Source: Paraescarpia echinospica
Lineage: Eukaryota; Annelida; Polychaeta; Sabellida; Siboglinidae
Assembly (NCBI GenBank): GCA_020002185.1
Contig: CM034533.1
Location: 53,917,870 to 53,981,869 of the forward strand
DNA: 64,000 nt
Direction of reading: 5' to 3'
Shown: positions 13,965 through 26,525 of the stretch, one piece after another
How the letters are laid out: each line of letters starts with the position of its first letter
How positions within the stretch are numbered: the first letter of the stretch is position 1
The notes under the pieces: generated by a model
The model's input: the letters and a program-made list of their open reading frames with translations, nothing else
Databases searched by the model: none
What the model was told of the DNA's origin: nothing
Translations under genes and position numbers: made by a program

Positions 13965-14640
13965 TTGCTCGTCGCGTGTTTGGCGGTATGCTACACATAT
14001 ATCATCTACAAACAATGCAAGGCGCTTCGAGGGAAGGTAGGAGAAAAGGCAGGCGCACAACACGTCGACCCAGTGTCCGTCCCGGGCATCATCCGAACGT
14101 CGCTACAGCGGTCACGCGAACCGAGTAACGTACGAATCCCAACAGCCGAGAGACTTCCGCCGGAACTGAGTTCGTCAGGATCCCGTATTGATATTTATAT
14201 AGCAACAGGCGTACCGCATTCGGCTAAGAAAACATCGCCGCAGCGGTCACGTGACACGAGTCCAGTACGAAACCCATCAGCCGAAAGCCTTCCGCCGGAA
14301 GTGAGTTCGTCAGGATGCCAACTTGGTATTCGTCCAGCAACAGACGTATAGCGTTCGGCTAAGAAAACATCGCGCCAGCGGCCACGTGATACGAGTACCG
14401 TACAAGTCACATCAACACAGAGACTTCAGCCGGAGCGAAGTTCTTCAGGGTGCCATCTTGATATTTATCCCGCAATAAAAAGACAGCGTACGGCTACAAA
14501 AACGTCCCGCACCGGTCACGTGACAGTAGTACGAATCCCGCCAGCCGAGAGACTTTAATGTTTATCCAGCAATCAGTGGACAGCGTTCGGTTATAAAAAA
14601 AACATCGTCGTAGGTGAATGTACGAAGGTAAACCTTCGCG
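13965..14640 (+). pseudogene. 135-bp coding-repeat locus, copy 1 (TM segment plus SPVR repeats)
   Basis: An open frame at 13965-14351 starts with a hydrophobic segment (LLVACLAVCYTYIIYK) followed by basic residues, as in a single-pass or last transmembrane helix with a cytoplasmic tail. It then has repeats with conserved cores RSRDTSPVR, PSAERLPPE and SSSGCHLDI. A TAG at 14349 stands where other units have CAG. Repeat similarity continues in frame past it to about 14590, so this stop is probably a decay mutation. A possible acceptor (TTGACTGCAG) just precedes the hydrophobic stretch, and AAG|GTAGGA follows it, so it could also be a separate exon. Function unknown. A second locus is at 36559-37630. 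Confidence 0.5.
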
Positions 14641-15110
14641 AATGTGTTCGATTGAACATACGAACGCACGCGTGTGAGCGCGCATGTGAACATTGTCTGA
14701 CGTCGGCCTATTCTGCCAATGAACACTTCGAGCGTATATAGTTGCTCAGTTGCGTCCGCCAGATGGCGCCATGCAAGACGCTATGGCATATTTGAGAGTA
14801 TTTCTGTAATATGTGGTCTAAGGTTTGCTTTACGTCTTAAAATAAATTGAGTAACGTATGTTACCCTTATCAATGTGCACTGTTGGTAAACTATGTAACT
14901 GAATTAATAAAACTTAATGTCTATGGAATTAAATGTGTTATAATGTTGGACTTGTGGACTCATCTTAGGAGATTTACACAATCACATTAAACGGAAACTA
15001 AAGGCAAATACTTGTGCTAGTCAGCTAATTAAATAAATAAATAAACCATTTACAACTAAAATTAATAAAAAGGCTTTCTATCAACATGGTACAGTCTGAT
15101 GTCTACGCAA
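14641..15110. other. 3' flank of coding-repeat locus, otherwise anonymous
   Basis: Around 14948-15055 the sequence (GACTTGTGGACTCAT, then CACATTAAA, then AATAAATAAATAAACC) matches 37634-37735 after copy 2 of the coding repeat. This suggests a shared 3' untranslated region with polyadenylation signals. The remainder is AT-rich with nothing recognised. Confidence 0.45.
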
Positions 15111-15439
15111 CTTATATGATGTGTTTTTTGCTAGGCTATTCTTTTAAACTACTGGCATAATATTCTTGATTGAAGTTGCAAACAGTTAGTTTTTATTAAG
15201 TCTTAGATTCATAGAACCAAACAATATTTCCCTTTAAAAACACTGCCAGATAACTCATGATATATTAAGGAAATAATGCACGATGTGTTTTTATGTCGAG
15301 TGCGATAGCGCAGGATACCAATCACGAGTATATTGTAGCAATAAGTGGAAACCTGCTAACGGTGTGTAGAGGGACCGCTTTGACTGTGCAGATAGAGTGG
15401 TCGACAAGGATCTATACTGTATTGGATGACAGACACACA

Positions 15440-15575
15440 CGTATGTACTTATGCACACACGCACGCACGCACAAGCACGCACGCATTCACGCACACACGC
15501 ATACACGCACACACGCACGAACACAGGCACACACGCACACACACGCACGCATGCACGCACGCACGTACACACACA
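15440..15575. repeat. (CACG)n microsatellite
   Basis: Imperfect CACG/CACA repeat inside R1. Overlapping Cys-Val/Thr-His ORFs are artefacts. Confidence 0.93.
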
Positions 15576-15747
15576 GAGCCTGTGGCCAAGAGATGTTTGG
15601 CACTACCCGGAAGACTGACACAGTTCTGTTCGATTATCATATCATTGTACCATAGCCAACTGCTGCAGCTGTGATTGAACGAGACGGTGGTGTAGTTACA
15701 TAAATAATTGGACATGATTACGTGTGTTACTATGCCACCATCGACCA

Positions 15748-16083
15748 ACACACACAACACACACAACACACACAACACACACAACACACACAACACACAC
15801 AACACACACAACACACACAACACACACAACACACACAACACACACACAACACACACAACACACACACAACACACACACAACACACACACAACACACACAC
15901 AACACACACAACACACACAAACACAACACACACACACACACAACACACACACAACACACACACAACACACACAACACACACAGCACACACAACACACACA
16001 CACAACACACACACAACACACACACAACACACACACACAACACATACAACACAAACACGCGCACGCGCACGCGCACGCACAAG

Positions 16084-16114
<31 letters not shown>
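15748..16114. repeat. (ACACACAAC)n minisatellite
   Basis: About 290 bp of CACACAACA-type units, then a CGCGCA and (CA)n tail. It yields open frames in every phase on both strands, none of them genes. Confidence 0.95.
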
Positions 16115-16439
16115 GGCTTTTAGATATGGAAAGCTTAGACTTCTCGTCATATTTACCAACATTTCCCCATATATGTATAACCAGCCCTTCCTTGTTATTT
16201 TTCAATTTTGTTTTATAAAATACACTACTATCATGTGCATAATAAAATAATTTGTTACATTCATTCATCGTCCTATGTGACAATGATTCTTTGCTTAGTA
16301 TACATATGTAGCACTTTCTTCAGTGGTGTTGCATCGTGTTCTCTAGATCTTCTATAATGTCACATGTGAAAAAATCAATAATGCTCTATCAATATCTTCA
16401 TATTTATATTTCCATATTTATGGAAAACATTTAATTGGT

Positions 16440-16739
<300 letters not shown>

Positions 16740-16744
16740 ATTAA

Positions 16745-17085
16745 GTCAAAGTTTAAATATATGTCCCCAATCTTATTGGAATTATGTTTTAGCGCAATAT
16801 GCTTGCAGGAAACATGGCTCTCAGAGGATTCAGATTTGTCTCAATATCATCTTCCAAATTATAATAGTATCCATCAAGGCAACAAATGTACATATTACGG
16901 AGGCCTAATTAAATATTTACATGAACGTTACCAATATAACATAAGGAATCTATACGAGGCATCTGATATTTGGGAGGGGCTGTTTATTGACATGTATGGA
17001 GCGAATCTTAAAAAACACATTACAATAGGTAACATTTACAGACCACGAACACTAAATAACACGGACGTAGTAATATCCACTTCTA
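16745..17085 (+). pseudogene. LINE endonuclease (EEP) fragment
   Basis: The frame running out of the microsatellite encodes ICLQETWLSEDSDL, YYGGLIKYL and ITIGNIYRP, the conserved blocks of the apurinic-like endonuclease of non-LTR retrotransposons (the E of ETWL is a metal-binding position). The relic at 21501-22135 (-) has the same blocks and belongs to the same family. Both ends are truncated. It sits in the leader of the CR1-like unit. Confidence 0.85.
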
Positions 17086-20000
17086 CACCAAGAGGACACT
17101 GGAGTAAGTGGTTTTATGAAGTGCTTGTGACTTTTTACACTTTTTTGCCGACTTACATTTTACATTTGCACCTGTGTGACATTACAAGCTGGTGACCAGT
17201 AATGTGTAACGCGGACAAAGAGAACATTGTTTACTCGCCAAGCATGACCCAAGACTGCCTTTTTCGGTTACGGCCCAGAGATCATAGTCACATTCGGTTC
17301 AACAATGCTGGCTGGAGAGCTGCTTGTGAAGCGGGGGTGGCACTCCATCGGCCCACCCATCGAGGTTGTCGTGGGGGTGCACGCAAACAACGATTGATCC
17401 ATGTACTTGTGTCAGCGCGACCAACAGCATCCGCTAAGCCTGTACCTCGAGCACGCTACCTAAAGTGTATCAGCCCAAGGACACCATCCGCTAAGCCTGT
17501 ACCTCGAGCACGCTACCTAAAGTGTATCAGCACAAGGACACCATCCGCTAAGCCTGTACCTCGAGCACGCTACCAAAAGTGTATCAGCACAAGGACACCA
17601 TCCGCTAAGCCTGTACCTCGAGCACGCTACCAAAAGTGTATCAGCCCAAGGACACCATCCGCTAAGCCTGTACCTCGAGCACGCTACCTAAAGTGTATCA
17701 GCCCAAGGACACCATCCGCTAAGCCTGTACCTCGAGCACGCTACCTAAAGTGTATCAGCCCAAGGACACCATCCGCTAAGCCTGTACCTCGAGCACGTTA
17801 CCTAAAGTGTATCAGCCCAAGGACACCATCCGCTAAGCCTGTACCTCGAGCACGCTACCTAAAGTGTATCAGCCCAAGGACACCATCCGCTAAGCCTGTA
17901 CCTCGAGCACGTTACCTAAAGTGTATCAGCCCAAGGACACCATCCGCTAAGCCTGTACCTCGAGCACGCTACCTAAAGTGTATCAGCCCAAGGACACCAT
18001 CCGCTAAGCCTGTACCTCGAGCACGCTACCTAAAGTGTATCAGCCCAAGGACACCATCCGCTAAGCCTGTACCTCGAGCACGCTACCTAAAGTGTATCAG
18101 CCCAAGGACACCATCCGCTAAGCCTGTACCTCGAGCACGCTACCTAAAGTGTATCAGCCCAAGGACACCATCCGCTAAGCCTGTACCTCGAGCACGCTAC
18201 CTAAAGTGTATCAGCCCAAGGACACCATCCGCTAAGCCTGTACCTCGAGCACGCTACCTAAAGTGTATCAGCCCAAGGACACCATCCGCTAAGCCTGTAC
18301 CTTGAGCACGTTACCTAAAGTGTATCAGCCCAAGGACACCATCCGCTAAGCCTGTACCTCGAGCACGTTACCTAAAGTGTATCAGCCCAAGGACACCATC
18401 CGCTAAGCCTGTACCTCGAGCACGTTACCTAAAGTGTACCAGCCCAAGGACACCATCCGCTAAGCCTGTACCTCGAGCACGTTACCTAAAGTGTACCAGC
18501 ACAAGGACACCATCCGCTAAGCCTGTACCTCGAGCACGTTACCTAAAGTGTACCAGCACAAGGACACCATCCGCTAAGCCTGTACCTCGAGCACGTTACC
18601 TAAAGTGTACCAGCACAAGGACACCATCCGCTAAGCCTGTACCTCGAGCACGTTACCTAAAGTGTATCAGCCCAAGGACACCATCCGCTAAGCCTGTACC
18701 TCGAGCACGTTACCTAAAGTGTATCAGCCCAAGGACACCATCCGCTAAGCCTGTACCTCGAGCACGTTACCTAAAGTGTATCAGCCCAAGGACACCATCC
18801 GCTAAGCCTGTACCTCGAGCACGCTACCTAAAGTGTATCAGCCCAAGGATACCATCGTCATCACTGAAACTTGTTTTACTGAACACTAGATCTATCTGCA
18901 ACAAAGAATCTGTTGTGAGCGAGACGTTACTAGACGCTGATGTCGACATATCCTTCTTCACAGAGACCTGGCTGCGAGATGAGCATCAAGACATCGTGAA
19001 AGATTTAACACTGCCGGGATTCGAGTACAAGAAACTCAACCGATCGCTGAAACGGGGCGGTGGTCTGGGTGTTTTGAACAGAAGTTCGTTGAAATTGGTT
19101 GTGCGTAAACCTGTATGTATATGGGTCGTTCTCTGAAACTGCACTCCACTGTGGACCACGTCTTGTGATACATGTAACAAAACTATCTTCTTGTGTATTT
19201 TAAATGTTTTACACCTTCATTGATTGAAATTGATATGAGAGACAACAGAAATATCATGGAATAAAAATGATGCCTGTTTGTGTTGTTTTATTGCGTTTGT
19301 GTGTGGACATCGGATCGAAAATGGTGCCGATTTGTGACATGAAAATAGGCATGTTGGAGATATGTGCATTCAAGGACAAGACTGTAGACTGAAACACTCG
19401 ATTGTGCCTTTTAAAGCATCATTATACCAATATCTACCAAACAAGCTGCTCGATAATTTTGCTGAGCAATATTTAATGTAGATATTGCAATGTTTTGATC
19501 AGGATCAGCTACATAACGCTTTGCGTCCGTACGCACACACTCTTTCCCTCGGTGTGTAGCTTGGCGTATGAATACACTGGACTGACGCTATCAGCACGAG
19601 CATAACAAGTACACGTGTAGTCAACATGTTTTCAGAAGGACGGCTATAGAAGTTTGTTTTAACCGTTGAAATTAAATTTTGAAGTTGCCACTCCGGAACA
19701 GTGTCCGTTTTTGAGCGTTACGTGCCAATCAGAAGTGACAAAAGATGTGCATATTTGAAGCGAGTAAGGACTACGTTTTTAGTAGAAGAAGGTCGCCTGT
19801 ACTGGCGGAAGAACATCAGTACACATTCTTTCGGATGATGCTGGGGGGTGGTCTGTGTGGTGTCTATTCGCGCGCGAAAGTTACGCGGCTGATGCCAGCG
19901 AGAGCAAACTGCTCAAAGGCATGTTTTGATGCAGATTTATGGACGTTTTCTTGTATTTTTTTGTTTCTAAATGATTGTTATGAAATTGTCTTCGCTTTAC

Positions 20001-20500
20001 AGTACTTTGTCAACAAACTAATTATCGTTGCACAATTTTTTTTATGATCTGAGGACTGCCATTTCGGCCGTTCTCGGCAAGGACCACACTTGCGACGATC
20101 AAAACTGTTTGACACCGGCTATTCTGATTTCATTCCTAGAAATATTTAGTTATAGTGTAGTTAATTGATTGGTACGAGTTTTGAAGAAGCATGAAGCCTC
20201 CAACGAAAGGTTTTAGTTAGATATGTTTGTTGATAGCCCTCGACATTTGCTCCGTAACGAGGAAGCCGGCTCATTCGCCATGACTAGTGTCTTTGTGACG
20301 AGGCTGATCTTACAGTGAGAAAATCGTGCTTTTTAGTCCATTCCAGACCAGATAAGCACTGTATGTCTTAAGTAGTTGCAGTTGTCCGAAATTATGTTTA
20401 TTCTTCGAAAATGTCTTCATGAAAACATGTAAATTGATGACTACGCTCTTCCTGCAGTGTGTTGGTTTTCCACGTCACGCGGAAGCAGATTTTTCTTGCG
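17086..20500 (+). mobile_element. CR1-like unit with internal minisatellite, copy 1
   Basis: Same organisation as 31491-35640: leader, ORF start at 17202, linker with RPTHRGCRGGARKQR, a 57-bp repeat array, the start of an EEP endonuclease (18860-19115: LLNTRSICN, FFTETWLRDE, KRGGGLGVL), then non-coding DNA. The 1.65 kb after the array is nearly identical to copy 2 (I saw one difference, near 20226). Copy 1 is broken: a CGA-to-TGA change in the array creates a stop at 18303. It ends at an assembly gap. Linkers with HRGCRGG-type motifs precede EEP domains in CR1/L2-type ORF2 proteins. Confidence 0.8.
17428..18850 (+). repeat. 57-bp in-frame minisatellite, about 25 units
   Basis: Each unit encodes 19 residues (KPVPRARYLKC and ISPRTPSA). 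Units differ at a few sites (GCTACC/GTTACC, TATCAG/TACCAG, CCCAAGG/ACAAGG), and variants cluster in runs, which suggests local duplication. The unit length is a multiple of three and keeps the LINE frame. Confidence 0.95.
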
Positions 20501-21500
20501 NNNNNNNNNNNNNNNNNNNNNNNNNNNNNNNNNNNNNNNNNNNNNNNNNNNNNNNNNNNNNNNNNNNNNNNNNNNNNNNNNNNNNNNNNNNNNNNNNNNN
20601 NNNNNNNNNNNNNNNNNNNNNNNNNNNNNNNNNNNNNNNNNNNNNNNNNNNNNNNNNNNNNNNNNNNNNNNNNNNNNNNNNNNNNNNNNNNNNNNNNNNN
20701 NNNNNNNNNNNNNNNNNNNNNNNNNNNNNNNNNNNNNNNNNNNNNNNNNNNNNNNNNNNNNNNNNNNNNNNNNNNNNNNNNNNNNNNNNNNNNNNNNNNN
20801 NNNNNNNNNNNNNNNNNNNNNNNNNNNNNNNNNNNNNNNNNNNNNNNNNNNNNNNNNNNNNNNNNNNNNNNNNNNNNNNNNNNNNNNNNNNNNNNNNNNN
20901 NNNNNNNNNNNNNNNNNNNNNNNNNNNNNNNNNNNNNNNNNNNNNNNNNNNNNNNNNNNNNNNNNNNNNNNNNNNNNNNNNNNNNNNNNNNNNNNNNNNN
21001 NNNNNNNNNNNNNNNNNNNNNNNNNNNNNNNNNNNNNNNNNNNNNNNNNNNNNNNNNNNNNNNNNNNNNNNNNNNNNNNNNNNNNNNNNNNNNNNNNNNN
21101 NNNNNNNNNNNNNNNNNNNNNNNNNNNNNNNNNNNNNNNNNNNNNNNNNNNNNNNNNNNNNNNNNNNNNNNNNNNNNNNNNNNNNNNNNNNNNNNNNNNN
21201 NNNNNNNNNNNNNNNNNNNNNNNNNNNNNNNNNNNNNNNNNNNNNNNNNNNNNNNNNNNNNNNNNNNNNNNNNNNNNNNNNNNNNNNNNNNNNNNNNNNN
21301 NNNNNNNNNNNNNNNNNNNNNNNNNNNNNNNNNNNNNNNNNNNNNNNNNNNNNNNNNNNNNNNNNNNNNNNNNNNNNNNNNNNNNNNNNNNNNNNNNNNN
21401 NNNNNNNNNNNNNNNNNNNNNNNNNNNNNNNNNNNNNNNNNNNNNNNNNNNNNNNNNNNNNNNNNNNNNNNNNNNNNNNNNNNNNNNNNNNNNNNNNNNN
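20501..21500. other. Assembly gap (1000 N)
   Basis: Exactly 1000 unknown bases, so probably a placeholder of unknown true size. The last known bases equal 34560-34569, so the rest of CR1-like unit copy 1 may lie inside. ORFs crossing the gap are meaningless. Confidence 0.99.
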
Positions 21501-22500
21501 TCAATAAGTGTACCAGTACATGTTGTGAACCTTGTAGGAAGAATGATTTGGGGGAAGATATTGAATGAGGTTAACATGTCAAAGAAAGTGCTAAAGTGTT
21601 CTTGCTTGTTTATTTTTAGCATATTTATATTGTAGTCTCCTGCAAGAATAAGGTTGTTGTTTTGATGGTGTTGCATAGATGATATGACCATTGTAAATTC
21701 ATTCAATTCATTATAGTCTTCAGTTAAAGGCCTTGGAGGTCGGTATATATGTCCTATAGTGACTGTCTGTGATAAGCCTCCTCCATTTACTTGTATTATT
21801 TGTCCCTCCCATTGTTCATACATATTTAATTTCATATTTACTTCATAATCAAAGTGTTTATTTATATATATTAATAATCCCCCTTTAGTATTGCAACTTT
21901 TTCATTGGGATATACAGTCATATCCATTTAATTAAATTAGTGATAAGTCATCATTATCACAGAGCCAGCTCTCTTGGAGACATATTATGGTAAATTTAAA
22001 ATTTAAGGAAGATAAGTCATTTACAAATGCTTCGAGTTCACTAATCTTTGCGTTAATGGACTGTATATTTGAGCTTAGGATACTGAAATGTTTAGTATTG
22101 TTTTGGACTAATAAGTAAACAAAATTCAAAATCATAATATGACGATCGGCGTATTATTGGTAGTTCATTATTTTCATCAATAGTATTACTGATGCTTAAC
22201 ATATTATTTAGAAAAAAAAATTTAATACCACCTGTAAATTGGAGAAAAGTTTCATCAGTTATCATTTACCTGTATTTTAAATGTTAATTTTGATCAGTAT
22301 ATTTTCAATGTGCAGTAATGTTTCAATAAGAGTGTGTGCCTTTAGTGTTTGAGTTACAAGATTTGTTTTAGCAATATTTGTCTTTTGTTCATATAAAGCT
22401 AAAGCGGCGCATGGTAAGAAGCTATTTAAAGTGTCAGTAGAGAGAGAGAAAAACAAGATTATGTTTAGAAAAAAATACAACAAACAAAAAAGCGATGTAA
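21501..22500 (-). pseudogene. LINE 5' part with endonuclease (EEP) domain
   Basis: Minus-strand frames give LSSNIQSINAKISELEAF and ICLQESWLCDNDD (22135-21932). After a stop and frameshift come GGLLIYINKHFDYE, VTIGHIYRPPRPLTE, LILAGDYNINML and ILPTRFT (about 21860-21501). These are the ordered catalytic blocks of a non-LTR retrotransposon endonuclease (E in ESW, D and N in GDYNIN). The frame enters the assembly gap. The AT-rich 22140-22500 is probably its 5' region; no ORF1 is recognised. Confidence 0.85.
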
Positions 22501-23400
22501 TTGAAAAAAATCAGGACCATTTGACAAGATGGCCCGAGAAAGAAACTTAATAATAAAACTGTATTTCTAGTGGTAGGAGTTAATGCATTCTAATGCGTTT
22601 AACCAACATTCCAATGCATTTTAAACCAACACATGGTAGCTGTTTTAACCACCAAAACCATACATTGAAATGAGAGGAGATCAATATAATTAATTAAATG
22701 CCTGATATAACGTTGTTTAAGACTGTTTATCACAGGAGTAAATATAATTGGTCAGACAATTTAACCATTTCATAAAAAAGAATTATAGTACATGTAAATA
22801 ATAACATAAAAATGCATAACCAAAAATATTAACATAAATTGTGTTAACTAAAGTCATATTGGCATTGCAAAAAATAATGTACTTTTACAACTCAGTGTAA
22901 AAATAACTTTTTTTTTATTTTAAATGTCCAATAACATAAGTTATATATATATTGTCCAAGTACATATAAATTTTTATTACGAAGCTTCTATATTGCGATG
23001 TCAGTTGACTGTATGTAAATACTTCGCACATTCTCTTATGCCTCACCGCGGAGGGACATTGGCGTTGTTCAATTGGCAATTACACTCGGGTGACTTCGCG
23101 GACAAAGCGCATTGTCCACTCGCCAACATTAAATTCATTGTCTCGATAAACTGGTTATCTAGTTGATATAACGCTGCTGGTTAACGATAACGCGCTGACA
23201 TTAGTCAATGAGTCGAGGATAACAGTTCCACCGTTTGCAACTATTATAGTACGGCATGAATGGGAACCTTGTTACAGTGTGCCTTATTGCAAGTAATGGT
23301 TGATAGTTCATAAATTATTGTCCGGTATTTGTCGTTTGAACTAATCATCTTCTAAACTAATTGGGTATTCCATCCATAGTTTAGACGTACTGCATAGCCA
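22501..23400. other. Anonymous AT-rich DNA
   Basis: No recognisable ORF or repeat. The 5' LTR expected for the following Gypsy relic was searched for by eye (TGTGGTAA start) and not found here. Confidence 0.45.
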
Positions 23401-24026
23401 TACAACGACAGACTAAATGCCATTGAACATGGCACCACCAAGAAGGCAAAACAACTCGGGGTAATGAGAATGTCGATTCAGAAATCCACAATCAAACAAG
23501 GACAACAAACAAATGAACGAATTTCAGTTTGGTAGCCCTAGTCGTGCAGACGCAACATAGCGTATTCACGACAGTTTAACCAAGCTTGGGGCCAGATTCT
23601 CTCAACTAGAGGATAGGTTTGACGGGAATAAATCTGTCATCGGATCGATGCAGAAAGCATTGTTCAATATAACTGAAAAACTAAACAAACAGGTCACAAT
23701 TGAAGCAACCGTGCGTGGCTTACCCGGCAAAGGTGTTCGGCCTGGAAAGAGGGTCGATTGTGGAAATATGTGCCGGGTTCTCTTCAGGAGCCCGACCGAT
23801 GTACGCGCAAAACATATGCAACACCATGTACATGGGGGAATATAGGCGAAACTAAGCATCGCGATGAGCACAAATCCCTGTCAACGGAAGTGGTGCATGT
23901 ATCGACAAGAGACACCTTCCCCAACAGTAAATACGATCTGCAACGGTATCCATACGAGCGATCTAGCCATCATCGGTACTCCACTGAACCTGGGGATGAC
24001 CAACAAATGGAACGCAGGTATAACGG

Positions 24027-24665
24027 GGGTGGGGGGAGGATGCACGGCGTGGGAGATATATGACTCTTGAGCATAGCGGTAGGCATGGTGGGAGAGGATG
24101 CACGGCGTGGGAGATATAGGACTCCTGAACATAGCGGTAGGCATGGTGGGAGAGGATGCACGACGTGGGAGATGTAGGACTCCTGAACATAGCGGTAGGC
24201 ATGGTGGGAGAGGATACATGGCGTGGGAGATATAGGACTCCTGAACATAGCGGTATGCATGGTGGGAGAGGATGCATGGCGTGGGAGTTATAGGACTCCT
24301 GAACATAGCGGTAGGCATGGTGGGAGAGGATGCAAGGCGTGGGAGATATAGGACTCCTGAACATAGCGGTAGGCATGATGGGAGATGATGCACGGCGTGG
24401 GAGATATAGGACCCCTGAACATAGCGGTAGGCATGGTGGGAGAGGACGCACGGCGTGGGAGATATAGGACCCCTGGACATAGCGGTAGGCATGGTGGGAG
24501 AGGATGCATGCCGTGGGAGATATAGGACCCCTGAACATAGCGATAGGCATGGTGGGAGAGGATGCATGGCGTGGGAGATATAAGACTCCTGAACATTGCG
24601 GCATGCATGGTGGGAGAGGATACTTGGCGTGGGAGATATAAGACTCCTGAACATAGCGGTAGGCC
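24027..24665. repeat. 58-bp minisatellite within G1, 11 units
   Basis: The unit core is CATAGCGGTAGGCATGGTGG followed by GGAGATATAGGACTCCTGAA-type sequence, 58 bp in all. Because 58 is not a multiple of three, successive units cycle through all frames. Long minus-strand ORFs (23881-24654) are the result and are not genes. The array sits between the gag-like and protease parts, where a nucleocapsid would be expected. Confidence 0.93.
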
Positions 24666-24667
24666 AG

Positions 24668-24960
24668 ATACAGTTTATGGGAGGGATACGCTCATTGTAG
24701 TAGACACTGCCGCCCCAATGTCAATGGTCAGTCAATCCTTTATTGACTCATTAGTACATATGTGCACTATGACCACGGAGTTCATAACCATTAAGAATGC
24801 AGAACACGGCTCGTATATGCAACGCTATCTAATCAAGAAACTCCCGATAACCATACAACAAAATCAGTATAACATCGATGTGGCTGTGGGACCGATAACA
24901 GATGATTTTATTCTTGGGCTTGATTTTCAATGAAAGCATCATTGTATTGTGGATTTAGAT
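24668..24960 (+). pseudogene. Retroviral-type aspartic protease of G1
   Basis: The frame contains VVDTAAPMSMVS (the DTG/A active-site loop with DTA) and, 60 residues on, the FILGLDF flap/hydrophobic block typical of Gypsy proteases. A TGA follows at 24931 and similarity continues (CIVDLDNNTVIM), so the stop is a lesion. It would process the Gag-Pol polyprotein of the parental element. Distantly similar to the fragment at 44123-44760. Confidence 0.8.
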
Positions 24961-25311
24961 AACAACACTGTAATAATGGACGGCACCACAATATAAGTAG
25001 AGCTCTAGTAGCGCAACGCAGTGTAATTCTGCCATAATATAGAGGTAATGTGATGGTAGAGTGCATTAACCCGCCTTGCAATGTCTATGTTACTTCACCG
25101 GAGACGACGGACGAATTAATAATTCCATATCGTATAATCAATGGGGGAATTTGACCCGTTATTATGGAGATTATAAACGATTCCAATAAACCAGTTACAT
25201 TGTAGAGATGGAAAATACTAGTTCAGGCAATGGAAACGGATGCCATATTAGATAATAGCTCAGAGCCATGTCGAAAAGACAACACTCTAGCGAGCCTGTT
25301 CCATTGGTGAA

Positions 25312-25791
25312 ATGGAGCGTCACAACCAAACGGTTCTCTCCTTTATCAGGTGTTGTTTTACTGATAAGATGTCCCGATGGGACGAACACCTGGCTACACT
25401 GGGGAGCCTACGAGCCACGGTGAATCGAAGTACCGGATTCACACCAAATATGTTACTATTGGGACGAGAAGTGTGCATGCTTGAGGAGATCCTATTCGGG
25501 CTTCCTAAGGTAAATTCCGTGCGACATCCATCAGCTAATTATCTCAATGATTTGGTTGAGAAAATCAGGACAGCTTCCGTAGCAGCACGGAATAACCTAC
25601 GTATGGTACAAAACCGTCAGCAGAAATATTATGACACCCGAGCCCCAATTCAAGAAAGAACATTTGATGTGGGTGACCTAGTGTATATCCGTAACTCTGG
25701 AACAATATTGGGGCAAAGTAAGAAATTACTCCCAATATGGAAGGGAAGTTGTGGAATTTACCACCACACAAGGGGAATTCTCGCGAACTAA
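25312..25791 (+). pseudogene. Gypsy integrase, C-terminal half
   Basis: Opens with MERHNQTVLSFIRC, the E-containing end of the DDE core (the E of ERHN is the catalytic glutamate position). Then come ATVNRSTGFTPN-LLGRE and a GDLVY motif of the Gypsy integrase C-terminal region. The upstream zinc-binding and DD parts are missing. The frame then runs into a stop. Confidence 0.85.
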
Positions 25792-26525
25792 CCGCGGGGA
25801 TCGACCCATCAATCGATCCTGTAGCTACGACGACTAACCGTAGTTACAACGATTATGTTACATATGGATGCCACCGACACTGATGGCACCACTAGCCTCT
25901 TGGCCTCTAGTCAGGAACTGGAGGCTAAAAAACCGGCCAACAGCCCAGTCAGTCTCCATTCGGACTGCCGCACTGGGCGAGCTCCAGCGCCTAGTCATCG
26001 CAGCACAAGGCACGTTGGTGCCGTATGTGACACTGGGTGGCGTGTAGGTGTCATCAGACGACATTGTCCACACACAGCTGCCCCATTCATACGCCCAAGT
26101 AGTGCAAGGTGCCAGGGTGCCAATTCTGCTGCAGAATACCAGCCCGACCATCCCTACCACGTCATCCCTATACACGGAGATACCAGCGAATAGCAGTCTC
26201 CATGCACCACCGCCACTAGTACGCACCATATGCACAGGGGTAGCCCCAACGGCGACGGACAATAGTCTTGTCACATTAACCGCTGTAGAAGAGGCCAGAG
26301 ACCTCGAGACCAGGATCCCCCTACCGTATTCGGCAAGCCATGGCGGCGACGAAACAGATGCCAGAAATCACAGGCCCCCCACCCCACCTTCCGTCTCCTT
26401 TGACGGTGAAGGGGTCAGCACACTGTTGAACTTCCTGCTTGATTACAGACGAAAAAAAGTGCATTATATTTTTGAGAAATTATTTTTTACAATGTTCACT
26501 TGCTCTGACATACACTTTTGACACT
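25792..26525 (+). other. Open, unrecognised 3' region of G1
   Basis: A moderately GC-rich block with overlapping ORFs (26048-26521 +, 25858-26274 -) rich in Pro, Thr and Ser. It could be the polyprotein C-terminus of G1. No motif supports a function. Confidence 0.35.

Larger units (their letters stand above)
15129..16430. repeat. Dispersed repeat R1, copy 1
   Basis: Blocks 15129-15325, 15365-15440, 15660-15745 and 16130-16400 match 42229-42475, 43280-43355, 43500-43625 and 44830-45050 in the same order and orientation. Shared anchors include TCGAGTGCGATAGCGCAG and CATCGTGTTCTCTAGATC. No ORF or terminal repeats identify the class. Microsatellites between blocks differ in length between copies. 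Confidence 0.75.

Noticed and set aside
15449..16283. Cys-Val and Thr-His ORFs, also at 391, 4983, 16466 and 60720
   Set aside because: Translations of CA/GT microsatellites.
20398..21835. ORFs of 360-460 codons crossing the N block
   Set aside because: They exist only because N is read as coding. Only the 21501-22135 endonuclease part is real similarity.
23881..24654. 257-codon minus-strand ORF with HHAYRYVQ-type repeats
   Set aside because: Translation of the 58-bp minisatellite; all three frames are open for the same reason.
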